Part shown: one piece after another, positions 1 to 8,742 of the stretch | Layout of the letters: every line of letters starts with the position of its first letter | Numbering within the stretch: the stretch's first letter is position 1 | Source: Balneolaceae bacterium | GTDB lineage: Bacteria > Bacteroidota > Rhodothermia > Balneolales > Balneolaceae | Assembly (NCBI GenBank): GCA_020832415.1 | Contig: JAFIES010000148.1 | Coordinates: 1 to 52,108 of the forward strand | DNA: 52,108 nucleotides | Reading direction: 5' to 3' | The notes under the pieces: generated by a model | Told to the model about the DNA's origin: nothing | Databases searched by the model: none | The model's input: the letters and a program-made list of their open reading frames with translations, nothing else | Position numbers and translations under genes: made by a program

Positions 1-53
1 TGATTGTTATCAAATGTGGTCTTTCTCTTTTAGTATATCTGACGATGACCAAT

Positions 54-245
54 TCAATCAAGCTTATCTCGATCCGCGCTGAACATGACTAACAACTCAA
101 TCAGTCCAAAAGCGATTCCGGCAACAAACAACTGTAATACAGACTGAAAGAGAAAAAAGAGTCCGGTTTGCGGGTCGAGGTGTTTGATAAAAACTTCAAT
201 CAATATCCATATTCCATCAGAGGTTATAATTAATGAAGCTGCCAT
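54..245 (-). CDS. small membrane protein of unknown function
   Basis: A 63-residue ORF with two hydrophobic stretches (about residues 3-20 and 28-54) and a short charged C-terminus, so probably a small inner-membrane protein with two helices. I do not recognise a family. The same frame stays open upstream of the only ATG for about 30 more codons, up to a stop near position 336, and that extension is rich in Lys/Phe/Ser and looks protein-like. No ATG, GTG or TTG lies in the extension, so either the ATG at 243-245 is used or the true start is non-canonical. It lies 83 bases downstream of the amidohydrolase-like gene on the same strand and could be co-transcribed. Confidence 0.45.
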   Translation of the reverse strand: MAASLIITSDGIWILIEVFIKHLDPQTGLFFLFQSVLQLFVAGIAFGLIELLVMFSADRDKLD

Positions 246-328
246 TAAAGAGAACCGGGAATTGAATGATTTGGCAGCTTTATTGAAATCGGATTTGAAC
301 TGTACAAGTTTTTTAATGTAATATTTTT

Positions 329-1273
329 CTACTCCTCAATTGCAAATAACTCTGCTGCGTTTCCCCAAAGTATAGCATGTTTATCTTCATAAGATAGATA
401 TTCAGCCTCACGAATTGTTGTGACAGAACGACCAATAACTTCAGGCCAGGCCATTTGAAGAGTTCCGAACATAATCTTGTCGTTTCCGGCCGTTGCTACA
501 GCTTCGCTCAGTAACCGGTTAAAAAGTTGGTCTCCCAACAACCAGATCGCAACGGATGTTTCCATATAAACATTTGGATAGGTTCCCAATATGTATAGAG
601 CTTCATCGAAAAATGGCCAGCCCATATGCATCATCACAATCTTCAAATCGGGAAAATCAATAATCACATCCTCAAGTAATAAAGGATTAGCAGTACTGAT
701 CTTAAATGCCGGGCTTAATACCTGCTGTGGATTAGGGCCAGAGAATCCGGTATGAATGAAGACGGGAATCCCATGTTTTTGGGCAACCTCGTAGTAGGGA
801 TAAAGATCGGGTGTATTTAGTGGTATACCACCATAGATCAATCCCAACTCACCCAATGCAGCATATTTACCACTTATGATATTCTTTTCAAACTCCAGAG
901 CTGCTTCTGAATGATCTTCCAATGACAGATCCGGTTCGTAGGAAAGCAAGAACATCTCCGGACGTTTATCAAATAAAGCCTCTTTGTAAGTGCCATGGCT
1001 GAGTGAACCATAACGAACATTATTTATTTCCATCTGCTCAATACTCAGGTGGAATAGTTTTGCACTGTCAGCCACCAATACACCATATTTTTCAATACGG
1101 TGGATGCCGAAGTCGATACCCTCCATAGCGCGTTCGAACCAGGCGGGATTCACTCCTTGCATTGCTACATCAAATACAGGAATTTGGTTATTTGGAGTAG
1201 GTTGATCCTGTGAAGTACAACTGAATAAGATAACACAGACAAGCGATAAACAAGTGAAGAATCGTGTTTTCAT
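329..1273 (-). CDS. amidohydrolase_2-like TIM-barrel lipoprotein
   Basis: A 314-residue protein with a lipoprotein signal (hydrophobic residues 8-18, lipobox LFSC, Cys19), so predicted to be exported and lipid-anchored. The body resembles the amidohydrolase_2 (PF04909-type) barrel: a GELG stretch near residue 141, PVFIHTG with His174, and MMHMGWP with His216. Two usual metal-ligand motifs are not visible. There is no N-terminal HxH after the first strand, and the C-terminal site that normally carries an Asp (GSDxP or GTDxP) reads FGTLQMAWP. The fold assignment is fairly secure, but catalysis in the standard way is doubtful and the substrate is unknown. Start is the ATG that gives the signal peptide. 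Confidence 0.75.
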   Translation of the reverse strand: MKTRFFTCLSLVCVILFSCTSQDQPTPNNQIPVFDVAMQGVNPAWFERAMEGIDFGIHRIEKYGVLVADSAKLFHLSIEQMEINNVRYGSLSHGTYKEALFDKRPEMFLLSYEPDLSLEDHSEAALEFEKNIISGKYAALGELGLIYGGIPLNTPDLYPYYEVAQKHGIPVFIHTGFSGPNPQQVLSPAFKISTANPLLLEDVIIDFPDLKIVMMHMGWPFFDEALYILGTYPNVYMETSVAIWLLGDQLFNRLLSEAVATAGNDKIMFGTLQMAWPEVIGRSVTTIREAEYLSYEDKHAILWGNAAELFAIEE

Positions 1274-1337
1274 AGACTCTCGTTTAGCAGATTAAACGAA
1301 AATATTCTCTTAGATACAAATCAAGCGACGGTAGATT

Positions 1338-1569
1338 ATGAAGCAACACTATGGCATAATGTAAAAGATTCAGGATATAAGATGTAGAAGAACCTATAGC
1401 GACAGCACTTAGTGCTACGGTAAAAATTAAAGCGTGCGGAATATGTGGCAGTGATTTACACGAATACCTGTTTGGCCCAATTTTTATGCCTGTTCGTGCG
1501 CTTCATCCTATCTCGGGCGATGTAGTACCGATAATTATGGGGAATCAGTTTGCGGGTAAATCGCTGTAA
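1338..1569 (+). pseudogene. decayed 5' fragment of a zinc-dependent alcohol (2,3-butanediol) dehydrogenase
   Basis: Joining frames across two small indels from the ATG at 1338, conceptual translation gives the N-terminus of a medium-chain Zn dehydrogenase of the 2,3-butanediol/threonine dehydrogenase type: M-ATLWHN, then DVEEP at 1381-1395, then KACGICGSDLHEY (1429-1467), GPIFMPV and PIIMGNQFAG. CGICGSDLHEY is the catalytic-zinc motif of this family, and GPIFxP is typical of butanediol dehydrogenases. The frame ends in a stop at 1567 after about 75 codons of a gene normally near 350. The usual GHE motif reads GNQ. Frameshifts, a stop and the missing 3' portion show a dead remnant on the plus strand. 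Confidence 0.7.
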
Positions 1570-1591
1570 TCAGATTAAACTATCTCAGTTA

Positions 1592-1786
1592 TTAGCCTTT
1601 AAAATCGTGCTTTCTATGAGCACCATCGCAAAATGGTTTATTGGATGAATGGCCGCAGCGACAAAATGCCGTGGTTTTACTCTTTGTTTCCTCGCTGCCA
1701 TCGGGTTTAGTGATCTTTATCGAACCGTACACAAGTAAGGGACCGTTTTCCATGACTTCAACTAAAGTATTTTTTTCTTCTTCCAT
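1592..1786 (-). CDS. CDGSH-type iron-sulfur domain protein
   Basis: A 64-residue protein with a single CDGSH zinc-finger-like domain at the C-terminus: CRCGHSSNKPFCDGAH, giving 2Fe-2S ligands Cys42, Cys44, Cys53 and His57 in the standard 3Cys-1His arrangement. The N-terminal half is the short beta-rich lead-in common in bacterial members. There is no signal peptide or membrane segment, so it should be cytosolic. Such proteins bind a redox-active, pH-labile 2Fe-2S cluster; the physiological role in bacteria is poorly defined. It stands alone, divergent from the DUF417 membrane protein gene at 2030. Confidence 0.9.
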   Translation of the reverse strand: MEEEKNTLVEVMENGPLLVYGSIKITKPDGSEETKSKTTAFCRCGHSSNKPFCDGAHRKHDFKG

Positions 1787-2029
1787 ATTACTGTTTGCTT
1801 GATAATTATTGGTTTTTGTCCTACAGCAACTTAATGTAAACGATAAGCATTCATTTGACTGCCAAAAAAACGGGATTTGCTTTCATGATGATTTCACACT
1901 CTTTCCAGAAATTGTCATCACTTTGAAAGACGGTTCAAATGCACTGATTCTGCTAATATTGATATTGCCGGCCATCAAAAGTGTTTTGAGCCTGAAGAGA
2001 AGCAATTCCCACAGAATATATTTTTTGTT

Positions 2030-2476
2030 ATGAAAAACCTGTTTGATGTAATTGATCGGCAAATTGCCGGCTATATGTATAAAATCGGATTACCCGCCCT
2101 CAGAATTTCTTTGGGCATTATTTTTATCTGGTTTGGAGTTCTGAAAACCATAGGGCTTTCTCCTGCTGAGGGGCTGGTTTTAGCTACCGTTAACTGGATG
2201 CCGGTTTTCAGTGCGGGAATTTGGTTATCTGTTATTGGATGGTGGGAAGTTGTTATCGGGGTATGCTTTCTGTTCAAGCCCACACTGCGTATAGCCATCG
2301 GATTGCTTGCCTTGCAGATGGCCGGCACATTCCTTCCACTGATTATCCTTACTGATGTCACTTTTCAGGCCGGTCACTTCCCCTATGCACCTACCATGGA
2401 GGGCCAATATATCATCAAAAATCTGCTGATAATTTCAGCAGCCATTGTTGTTGGTGGTTCCGTGCGAAAAGACTAA
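2030..2476 (+). CDS. DUF417/DoxX-like four-helix membrane protein
   Basis: A 148-residue hydrophobic protein with about four transmembrane helices (roughly residues 22-42, 58-80, 86-106 and 127-144). The N-terminal RISLGIIFIWFGVLK stretch and the inter-helix PAEG and GWWEV segments resemble the DUF417 (YkgB) family, related to DoxX. Biochemical function is not established for the family; some members are linked to stress or quinone/redox physiology. The ATG at 2030 is chosen because the family similarity begins there; an open frame of about 47 codons upstream has no recognisable content. The gene is monocistronic. Confidence 0.75.
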   Translation: MKNLFDVIDRQIAGYMYKIGLPALRISLGIIFIWFGVLKTIGLSPAEGLVLATVNWMPVFSAGIWLSVIGWWEVVIGVCFLFKPTLRIAIGLLALQMAGTFLPLIILTDVTFQAGHFPYAPTMEGQYIIKNLLIISAAIVVGGSVRKD

Positions 2477-2754
2477 GTAACAACTTTTCTCAATCTGCGC
2501 CTTTACAAGCAGAAATTATTGATCTCAAAAAAACAGATTGTATAGGATAGTGTTTACATGTCCATATGGTTCAAAACAGAAGGGCCTGGGCTTTCATAAA
2601 TATTCTGAAGATAAAAATCATGTTTTCAATGACTTTAGGGACACTTCCTATTTACTGTTGTAATGATTTTAGCATAGCAATTTCCGAGCTTTGAAAAGCT
2701 TAATCTTATTGATCACTACCGGGCTGCGGCGATCAAAAGCATTCTTCAGCAGAT

Positions 2755-3669
2755 TTATGAGTCCAGCCGTGATGCCACTTCTTCACTTAATAAAAAATTC
2801 TCCACTCCAGTCCACTCTATTTCGGGGTATCTGTCATTATCATAGTCCTTAAAAATAACCCTCCCCTCCATCATATCTCTCATGTATTGCATTCCTTGCC
2901 ATGCCGGGTACAGCTCTTGTTTCGATGGAGAGAAAAATCTTGTCACTTTTATAAGAACATTTAAAAGGCCAATTCCACCCGGGCGAAACAGCTTGAACCG
3001 TTGACCGGTTATTTTTGTCAAAAGTTCAACAAAATCGTTGCAGCTCAGCCTGTCCCCTGCAATTCTCAAATATCTGGGGGTCTCTCTGTCGAGGGCTGCT
3101 TCTGCGGTAAACTCCGCAATATTCAGGGTTGTGGTAAATTCCATTATTTGATCAGGATTTCCCCAGCAAAGAATCCTTCTCTGTTTAAACAGAATCAGAG
3201 GCATATCGGTAGTGAGCAGCTCCATAAAAGGGCCATTGAATATCGTTGTCACTTCAATTGGTTTGCCTTCTAGATAGCTATGAAAATCTCTTCTCCAGTC
3301 TAAGTTCCTGTTTTGCCCTTCAACCAGGTTTGTGAAATCAATCGAATAATCACTTGGTATAAATCGTTTTACATTGGCCTCAATTGCTGCATCTGCTACA
3401 ATTTTTTGCGCATCAATAACGGTTTCTTCCAACCCTGCCAATGCCGATACAACACATCCGGCTCCCTTACAATACTTTGCAATCTCAGATCGGTTGGTCA
3501 TGTCAACCCGGTGTACTTCAACGCTCTTTTCGCGCAGGCCGATAACTTTTTCTTCATCGGTTTCCATCCGAACAATTGCAGTTACTTTTGCGCCTTTTTT
3601 GAGAAGTGCATCTGTTATTTTTCCACCCAGGTTACCGGTTGCGCCAACAAGTACTACTCTTTGCATCAT
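2755..3669 (-). CDS. NmrA-like NAD(P)-binding reductase
   Basis: A 304-residue Rossmann protein. The N-terminal VLVGATGNLGGKI (residues 6-18) is the glycine-rich dinucleotide-binding motif GxxGxxG of atypical short-chain dehydrogenases. The layout (VDMTNRSEI after the second strand, then AGCVVSALAGLE, and FIPSDYSIDF in the middle) matches the NmrA/isoflavone-reductase-like group. The canonical YxxxK active site of classical SDRs is not seen, as usual for this group, whose members are either reductases or NAD(P) redox sensors. The substrate is unknown. It is cytosolic and transcribed alone; the 158 bases upstream carry several ATTCATT-type repeats that might be a regulator site. Confidence 0.8.
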   Translation of the reverse strand: MMQRVVLVGATGNLGGKITDALLKKGAKVTAIVRMETDEEKVIGLREKSVEVHRVDMTNRSEIAKYCKGAGCVVSALAGLEETVIDAQKIVADAAIEANVKRFIPSDYSIDFTNLVEGQNRNLDWRRDFHSYLEGKPIEVTTIFNGPFMELLTTDMPLILFKQRRILCWGNPDQIMEFTTTLNIAEFTAEAALDRETPRYLRIAGDRLSCNDFVELLTKITGQRFKLFRPGGIGLLNVLIKVTRFFSPSKQELYPAWQGMQYMRDMMEGRVIFKDYDNDRYPEIEWTGVENFLLSEEVASRLDS

Positions 3670-3827
3670 TTATTTATCTGATTTTTAGTGAGAGGAGCTT
3701 TATTTCAGTTACAATGAATCAGATAATTCGGGGAATCATTCATTCCAAATGGTTCATTTCATGAGAAATCATAAACCACATCATTCATCGTGTAAATGAG
3801 ACATTTATGATGCTGTTGCTCCTTTTT

Positions 3828-6800
3828 TTAAGCCGCTCCTCGTTTATTTCGGGCCAGTTTCACCGACTCTTTGCCAACAAGTTCACGCAAGCCTTTCAGC
3901 AGTTCGTTGCTTGGTTCCACAACAAACTTTCTCACATTCATTTTAATCGGTTTTTTGGCGTGATCTGATTTAACCAAAAGCCGTACCGGTGTCTCCCCTT
4001 TATGAAGGCTGAAGAGTGTGGCCATTTGCTGCAGGTCTTCGCCCGAAAGGTCGCTTGTTTGAAGGCGAATGCTCAGCTCGAGCTGTGCCTGGAATTTTTC
4101 CCTCAAACTTTCCACCCGCTCCAGGCTGTTGGCAATAATTTTTGGCGCACCGTCTTTTTTGGTGATGGCTCCATCAATCAGCAGTATCGTATCCGGTGCT
4201 ATCATTCCCTGGTGGCGATCGTACACATCACTGAATATGAGTGCTTCTGCACTCCCTTTTAAATCTTCAAGCTGCACAAATGCCATCGGGCGTCCTTTTC
4301 TGTCGGTAATTCGCTTCACCGCCGTTATGATACCAATCACTTTAACTGTTTCACGGTCATTCAGGGAGGCAAGCGTCTCTTCAGAAAGCGTATGGCTTGC
4401 AAATAGTTTTGAATCTTCACGATACCGATCGAGCGGATGGCCGCTCAGGTAGAAACCAATCAGTTCACGCTCTTTATTGAGCCGTTCGATATTACTCCAC
4501 GGCGGACATTCACGCAGTTTCGGCTCACTGAGCATCCCGCTACCGCCGCCCGATCCGCCAAAAAGGCTAACCTGATTGAGCCGCTCCTCTTCCTGTTTTC
4601 GGGAGGCGTAACTCAGCACATCTTCAATGCTTGCTAAAAGCTGTGCCCTGTTAGGGTGCATGGTATCAAATGCGCCGGCCTGTGCAAGACTTTCAATCGT
4701 TTTTTTGTTGCAAACGCGGGTATCAATGCGGGAGGAAAAATCGAAAATGCTGCGGAATTGTCCCTTTTCACCCCGTTCAATGACTATCTGCTCAATCGCC
4801 GCGGAGCCTACACCTTTAATAGCTGAAAGTCCGTACTGAACCCGGCCATTTTTGGCGATGAATTTACCCTCTGCCGAGTTGATGTTGGGCGGATCTACCG
4901 GAATACCGATGCGCTGGCACTCCTCAATAAAGAAACTCACTTTTTTGATGTCGCCCATATTGTGGCTCAACACCGCGGCCATATACTCTGCCGTATAGTT
5001 GGCCTTAAAGTACATGGTTTGATACGCCACTACAGAATAGGCGGCCGAGTGCGATTTGTTGAATCCATACCCCGCAAACATCGCCATCTTATCGAATACA
5101 GCTTTAGCGGTTTTCTCATCATATCCCTTTTCGGTGGCCTGCCGGACAAATTTTTCCTCTTCCGGTGGCAGCAGTTCCGGCTGTTTTTTACCCATTATTC
5201 GCCGGAGAACATCCGCTTCTCCAAGCGAGTAACCACCCATTTTCTGAGCCACAATCATGATCTGCTCCTGGTAGATCATAATCCCGTAGGTGGGCTCGAG
5301 AACATCACGAAGATCATCATGATCGTAAACCACCTCCTCTTCGCCATGTTTACGGCGAATGTAATCGGGGATAAACTGCATCGGTCCCGGCCGATAAAGC
5401 GCGTTCATCGCAATCAGATCGTTGATGCCTGTTGGCTTGAGCTGCTTCAGATATTTCCGCATTCCGTCCGATTCAAACTGGAAAATTCCCACCGTTGCGC
5501 CCTTTTTGAACATCTCGTACGTGGGTTCATCATCCAAGGGGATATCATCAAGATTGTACTCTTTTCCATGATTCTCTTTCACATACCCGATTGCTGTTTT
5601 CAGGATGGAGAGCGTCTTGAGGCCAAGAAAATCCATCTTCAGCATTCCAGCATCTTCAATCACTTTCCCATCAAACTGGGTAACATAGAGATCGGCATCT
5701 TTAGCCGTACAGACAGGGATATAATTGGTAAGCTTATCCGGTGCAATAATCACACCGGCAGCGTGAATACCGGTGTTTCGAACCGAGCCTTCCAGTGTCT
5801 CGGCCATCTGCAGGGTACGCCCTTCAAGCGAATCAGACTCTTTGATCTCCTTCAGCTCTTTTACGCCTTTGATGGCATCTTCCAGGGAGATTCCGATGGT
5901 ATCAGGAATCAGTTTTGCGATGCGGTCGGCATCGGGCAGGGGGAGATCGAGCACCCGGGCAACATCACGCACAGACGATTTTGCCGCCATGGTTCCGAAC
6001 GTGATAATATGCGCAACCTGATCTTTGCCATATTTATCCACCACGTAATCGATCACCCGCTGGCGTCCGTCATCATCAAAGTCGATATCAATATCGGGCA
6101 TGGATACCCGCTCCGGATTCAGAAATCGCTCAAAAAGAAGATCATACTCAAGCGGATCGATGTTTGTGATTCCCGTACAGTACGCCACCACCGAACCCGC
6201 GGCCGAGCCCCGCCCCGGCCCCACATACACATTCATCTCTTTCGCAGCGGCAATAAAGTCCTGAACAATCAAAAAGTAGCCCGCAAAACCCATTTTTTTG
6301 ATAATATTCAGCTCGAGATCGATCCGGTCGTGAATTTCATCATTCAGTTCATCGTATTTCTCTTTTGCCCCTTCCAGAGTGAGATGGCGCAAATAGTCAT
6401 CCTCTGTGGTAAATTCGTCCGGAAGTTCAAAGTTGGGGAGAATCACATCCCGCTTCAGCTGAATCGGCTCAATTTTATCGGCAAGTTCGGCTGTATTTGA
6501 GATCGCCTCGGGCAGGTCGGCAAATAGTGCCTTCATCTCCTCCTGCGTTTTGAAGTAGAACTCATCATTGGGAAAGCCGAAACGCCGGTCTCGCCCCTTG
6601 CCGATTGGGGTTGAAATCAGGTCGTTATTGTCGATACAGAGCAGGGCGTCGTGCGCTTTTGCATCTTTTTTGTCGATATAAAACGTATTGTTCGTAGCGA
6701 TGATCTTTATGCCGTACTTCTCTGCAAATTTCAGAAGAACGCTGTTTACCCGCTCTTCCTCCTCAAGGCCGTGGCGCATCAGTTCGATGTAGAGATCCTC

Positions 6801-8051
6801 GCCAAACAGATCGTGCCACCACTTCAGCGCTTCCTCAGCAAAATCTTCACCTTTATTCAGGATCAAATCGGGCACTTCACCCAGAATGCCTCCGGTAGTG
6901 GCGATGAGTCCCTCTCTGTATTTCTCCACCAGTTCGCGGTCAATCCGCGGAAATTTATAGTAGTATCCCTCAACAAAACCGAGCGAGCACATCTCGGCAA
7001 GGTTTCGATATCCCTGCATATTTTTTGCGAGAAACAGCTGCTGATAGCGTTTGTCTTTATGGTCGCGGGTGAACCTTTTCTGATGACGATCTTCCACAAA
7101 GTAGGCATCCAGCCCGATAATCGGCTTAATTCCCGCCTCATTGGCCGCTTTCGTAAAATGAAACGCACCGTACATATTGCCGATATCGGTGATGGCAACA
7201 GCTGGCATACCATCATCCACGGCTTTTTTAACGATCTCCTTTACACCCGATGCCGCCTGAAGTACCGAAAATTTTGTGTGATTGTGCAGATGAACAAACG
7301 GCGAATCCACTTTTTTGCCCGTACTCTCAACCGGCAGATCTATCGTTTTTGCTGATGTCTCTTCCTCCCCGGTAATACCGCGCCGTTTCAAATCCTCCAC
7401 TTTTGGCATATAGTGGCCGGAATCAATTTTCCCGGCTGGACTAACCGGTGCCATACCCGGCTCAGAGGGGAGTTGCGGCTGAATCACTCCAATGCGAACC
7501 AGCTCCAGAAATGCCCGGGCGGTCGCATCCACATCGGCCGCAGCGTTGTGAGCCTCTTCAAAGCCCACCTCAAAAAGTTTATCGTGAAGTTCGGCAAGAG
7601 TTGGCCATTTATAACGCCCGCGGCCACCGGGAATGGCACAAAATTCTGTGGATTCGTCTTTTGTGTCGATCGCAATTTTTTCGGTAAGGGGATTCTCCCT
7701 TTCCATCCTCAAATACTCCGATCCCATAATGCTGAGATCGAACTCAAGATTGTGCCCCACAACAAATGTGCACTTCTCAAGATCACGGCTGAAAAAGTCC
7801 ATCACTTCGCCAAGCGGAATCCCCTCGCGATGCGCCCTTTCTGTCGAAATTCCGTGCACTTTTTCTGAGTTGTAGGGAATGGTAAATCCATCGGGCTTAA
7901 CGATATAATCGCCCGAAGAGATCATTTTACCGGTTTCATCATGCACCTGCCAGGCAAGCTGAACACAGCGCGGCCAGTTGTCAAAATCGGTCAGCGGTGC
8001 TGAATAATTCTGGGGAAGGCCGGTTGTTTCTGTGTCGAAAATGAGGTACAT
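3828..8051 (-). CDS. dnaE: DNA polymerase III alpha subunit with fused 3'-5' exonuclease
   Basis: A 1407-residue replicative polymerase. Residues 1-185 form a DnaQ-type DEDDh exonuclease: FDTET (Asp6, Glu8), HNLEFD (Asp105) and HNAAADVDA (His168, Asp173). After a linker comes the PHP domain (from about 250), the polymerase core with GPGRGSAAGS (611-620) and catalytic aspartates PDIDIDF (Asp653, Asp655), then helix-hairpin-helix and an OB-fold region near the C-terminus. The PHP metal site looks degraded: HLHNH is kept at 255-258, but the usual TDHGN reads TDIGN (Ile290) and the ATNDVHY-like site reads ATNNTFY. Proofreading is therefore probably done by the fused exonuclease. Ordinary DnaE is about 1150 residues. 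Transcribed alone. Confidence 0.96.
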   Translation of the reverse strand: MYLIFDTETTGLPQNYSAPLTDFDNWPRCVQLAWQVHDETGKMISSGDYIVKPDGFTIPYNSEKVHGISTERAHREGIPLGEVMDFFSRDLEKCTFVVGHNLEFDLSIMGSEYLRMERENPLTEKIAIDTKDESTEFCAIPGGRGRYKWPTLAELHDKLFEVGFEEAHNAAADVDATARAFLELVRIGVIQPQLPSEPGMAPVSPAGKIDSGHYMPKVEDLKRRGITGEEETSAKTIDLPVESTGKKVDSPFVHLHNHTKFSVLQAASGVKEIVKKAVDDGMPAVAITDIGNMYGAFHFTKAANEAGIKPIIGLDAYFVEDRHQKRFTRDHKDKRYQQLFLAKNMQGYRNLAEMCSLGFVEGYYYKFPRIDRELVEKYREGLIATTGGILGEVPDLILNKGEDFAEEALKWWHDLFGEDLYIELMRHGLEEEERVNSVLLKFAEKYGIKIIATNNTFYIDKKDAKAHDALLCIDNNDLISTPIGKGRDRRFGFPNDEFYFKTQEEMKALFADLPEAISNTAELADKIEPIQLKRDVILPNFELPDEFTTEDDYLRHLTLEGAKEKYDELNDEIHDRIDLELNIIKKMGFAGYFLIVQDFIAAAKEMNVYVGPGRGSAAGSVVAYCTGITNIDPLEYDLLFERFLNPERVSMPDIDIDFDDDGRQRVIDYVVDKYGKDQVAHIITFGTMAAKSSVRDVARVLDLPLPDADRIAKLIPDTIGISLEDAIKGVKELKEIKESDSLEGRTLQMAETLEGSVRNTGIHAAGVIIAPDKLTNYIPVCTAKDADLYVTQFDGKVIEDAGMLKMDFLGLKTLSILKTAIGYVKENHGKEYNLDDIPLDDEPTYEMFKKGATVGIFQFESDGMRKYLKQLKPTGINDLIAMNALYRPGPMQFIPDYIRRKHGEEEVVYDHDDLRDVLEPTYGIMIYQEQIMIVAQKMGGYSLGEADVLRRIMGKKQPELLPPEEEKFVRQATEKGYDEKTAKAVFDKMAMFAGYGFNKSHSAAYSVVAYQTMYFKANYTAEYMAAVLSHNMGDIKKVSFFIEECQRIGIPVDPPNINSAEGKFIAKNGRVQYGLSAIKGVGSAAIEQIVIERGEKGQFRSIFDFSSRIDTRVCNKKTIESLAQAGAFDTMHPNRAQLLASIEDVLSYASRKQEEERLNQVSLFGGSGGGSGMLSEPKLRECPPWSNIERLNKERELIGFYLSGHPLDRYREDSKLFASHTLSEETLASLNDRETVKVIGIITAVKRITDRKGRPMAFVQLEDLKGSAEALIFSDVYDRHQGMIAPDTILLIDGAITKKDGAPKIIANSLERVESLREKFQAQLELSIRLQTSDLSGEDLQQMATLFSLHKGETPVRLLVKSDHAKKPIKMNVRKFVVEPSNELLKGLRELVGKESVKLARNKRGAA

Positions 8052-8132
8052 ACGAGGGGATCAGATTGCTGGTTTTGCGAGTTTTTTTGGTAGCGGAAAT
8101 ATACTAATCAATGAGGTGAAAACTGAATCAAG

Positions 8133-8141
8133 TTATCCACA
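8133..8141 (+). promoter_or_regulatory. perfect DnaA box upstream of dnaE
   Basis: The 9-mer TTATCCACA matches the DnaA-box consensus exactly. It sits 82 bases upstream of the dnaE start codon, in the 193-base gap before the toxin gene. I see no second box nearby, so this is not an origin. It could let DnaA adjust dnaE transcription, or be a chance match. Confidence 0.4.
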
Positions 8142-8244
8142 TTGGCAGGGATATTGTCATGCTTTAAACCTGCTAAAGTTATCAGTACTACAATTCGATT
8201 TCAGTAGTTTTGAACTGATTCAATTACAGTATGAAGGATAGTTT

Positions 8245-8655
8245 TCAGACTTCCTTATTTTTTAAAATCTCCCAGAATCCGCGGGGCGAGATAATTTTAA
8301 TTTCCTCTACTTCTTGAGAGATTACTAAAAGATCCTTATCTCCCGTCACTAAAATATCCGCTTTCGCTCTGATTGCTGATTCCAAAACCCAACGGTCGTC
8401 ATCATCCCTTACATTGTATTCAGAAGCAGTTTCCGGAATTGGTTCAACGTGGTGGTTGCGAAGAAACTGAACAACGGCATCAATTTTTTGCTCCGGCAAA
8501 TGGAGTTTCGTTGAAAGTACACGCTCCAGCTCTATGAGTACATATTCACCGGTCATCAGGTGATGGTCAGCAAGAATGATTTCAAGTAAGTCAGCGCATA
8601 ATCCACGTGCCGTAAAAGCACTTATCAACACATTCGTATCAGCAAATATTTTCAT
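8245..8655 (-). CDS. PIN-domain ribonuclease toxin (COG1569 type)
   Basis: A 136-residue PIN-domain protein. The acidic nuclease site is visible: Asp6 in FADTNVLIS, Glu42/Glu44 in LIELERVL, the acidic run at 84-87 in VRDDDDRWVLE, and Asp106 in VTGDKDLL. This spacing fits the COG1569 branch of putative toxin nucleases that cleave RNA when freed from their antitoxin. It follows the ribbon-helix-helix gene on the same strand after an 87-base gap, wider than the usual overlap of toxin-antitoxin pairs. All expected acidic residues are kept, so it is probably functional. Target RNA is unknown. Confidence 0.88.
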   Translation of the reverse strand: MKIFADTNVLISAFTARGLCADLLEIILADHHLMTGEYVLIELERVLSTKLHLPEQKIDAVVQFLRNHHVEPIPETASEYNVRDDDDRWVLESAIRAKADILVTGDKDLLVISQEVEEIKIISPRGFWEILKNKEV

Positions 8656-8742
8656 GAACCTTTTCTATTTGGAAACCTTGTTGATTAGAAATAGCGACGT
8701 CTAGATCTGCAACATGATGCTACCCAGGAATAATCAACAACT

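Noticed and set aside
1809-2033. 74-codon plus-strand ORF before the DUF417 gene
   Set aside because: No family resemblance, hydrophobic end arises from a T-rich stretch, and it overlaps the DUF417 start in another frame.
4962-6500. 512-codon plus-strand open frame opposite dnaE
   Set aside because: It is antisense to the dnaE polymerase core, whose motifs are intact; long antisense frames are expected from dnaE codon bias.
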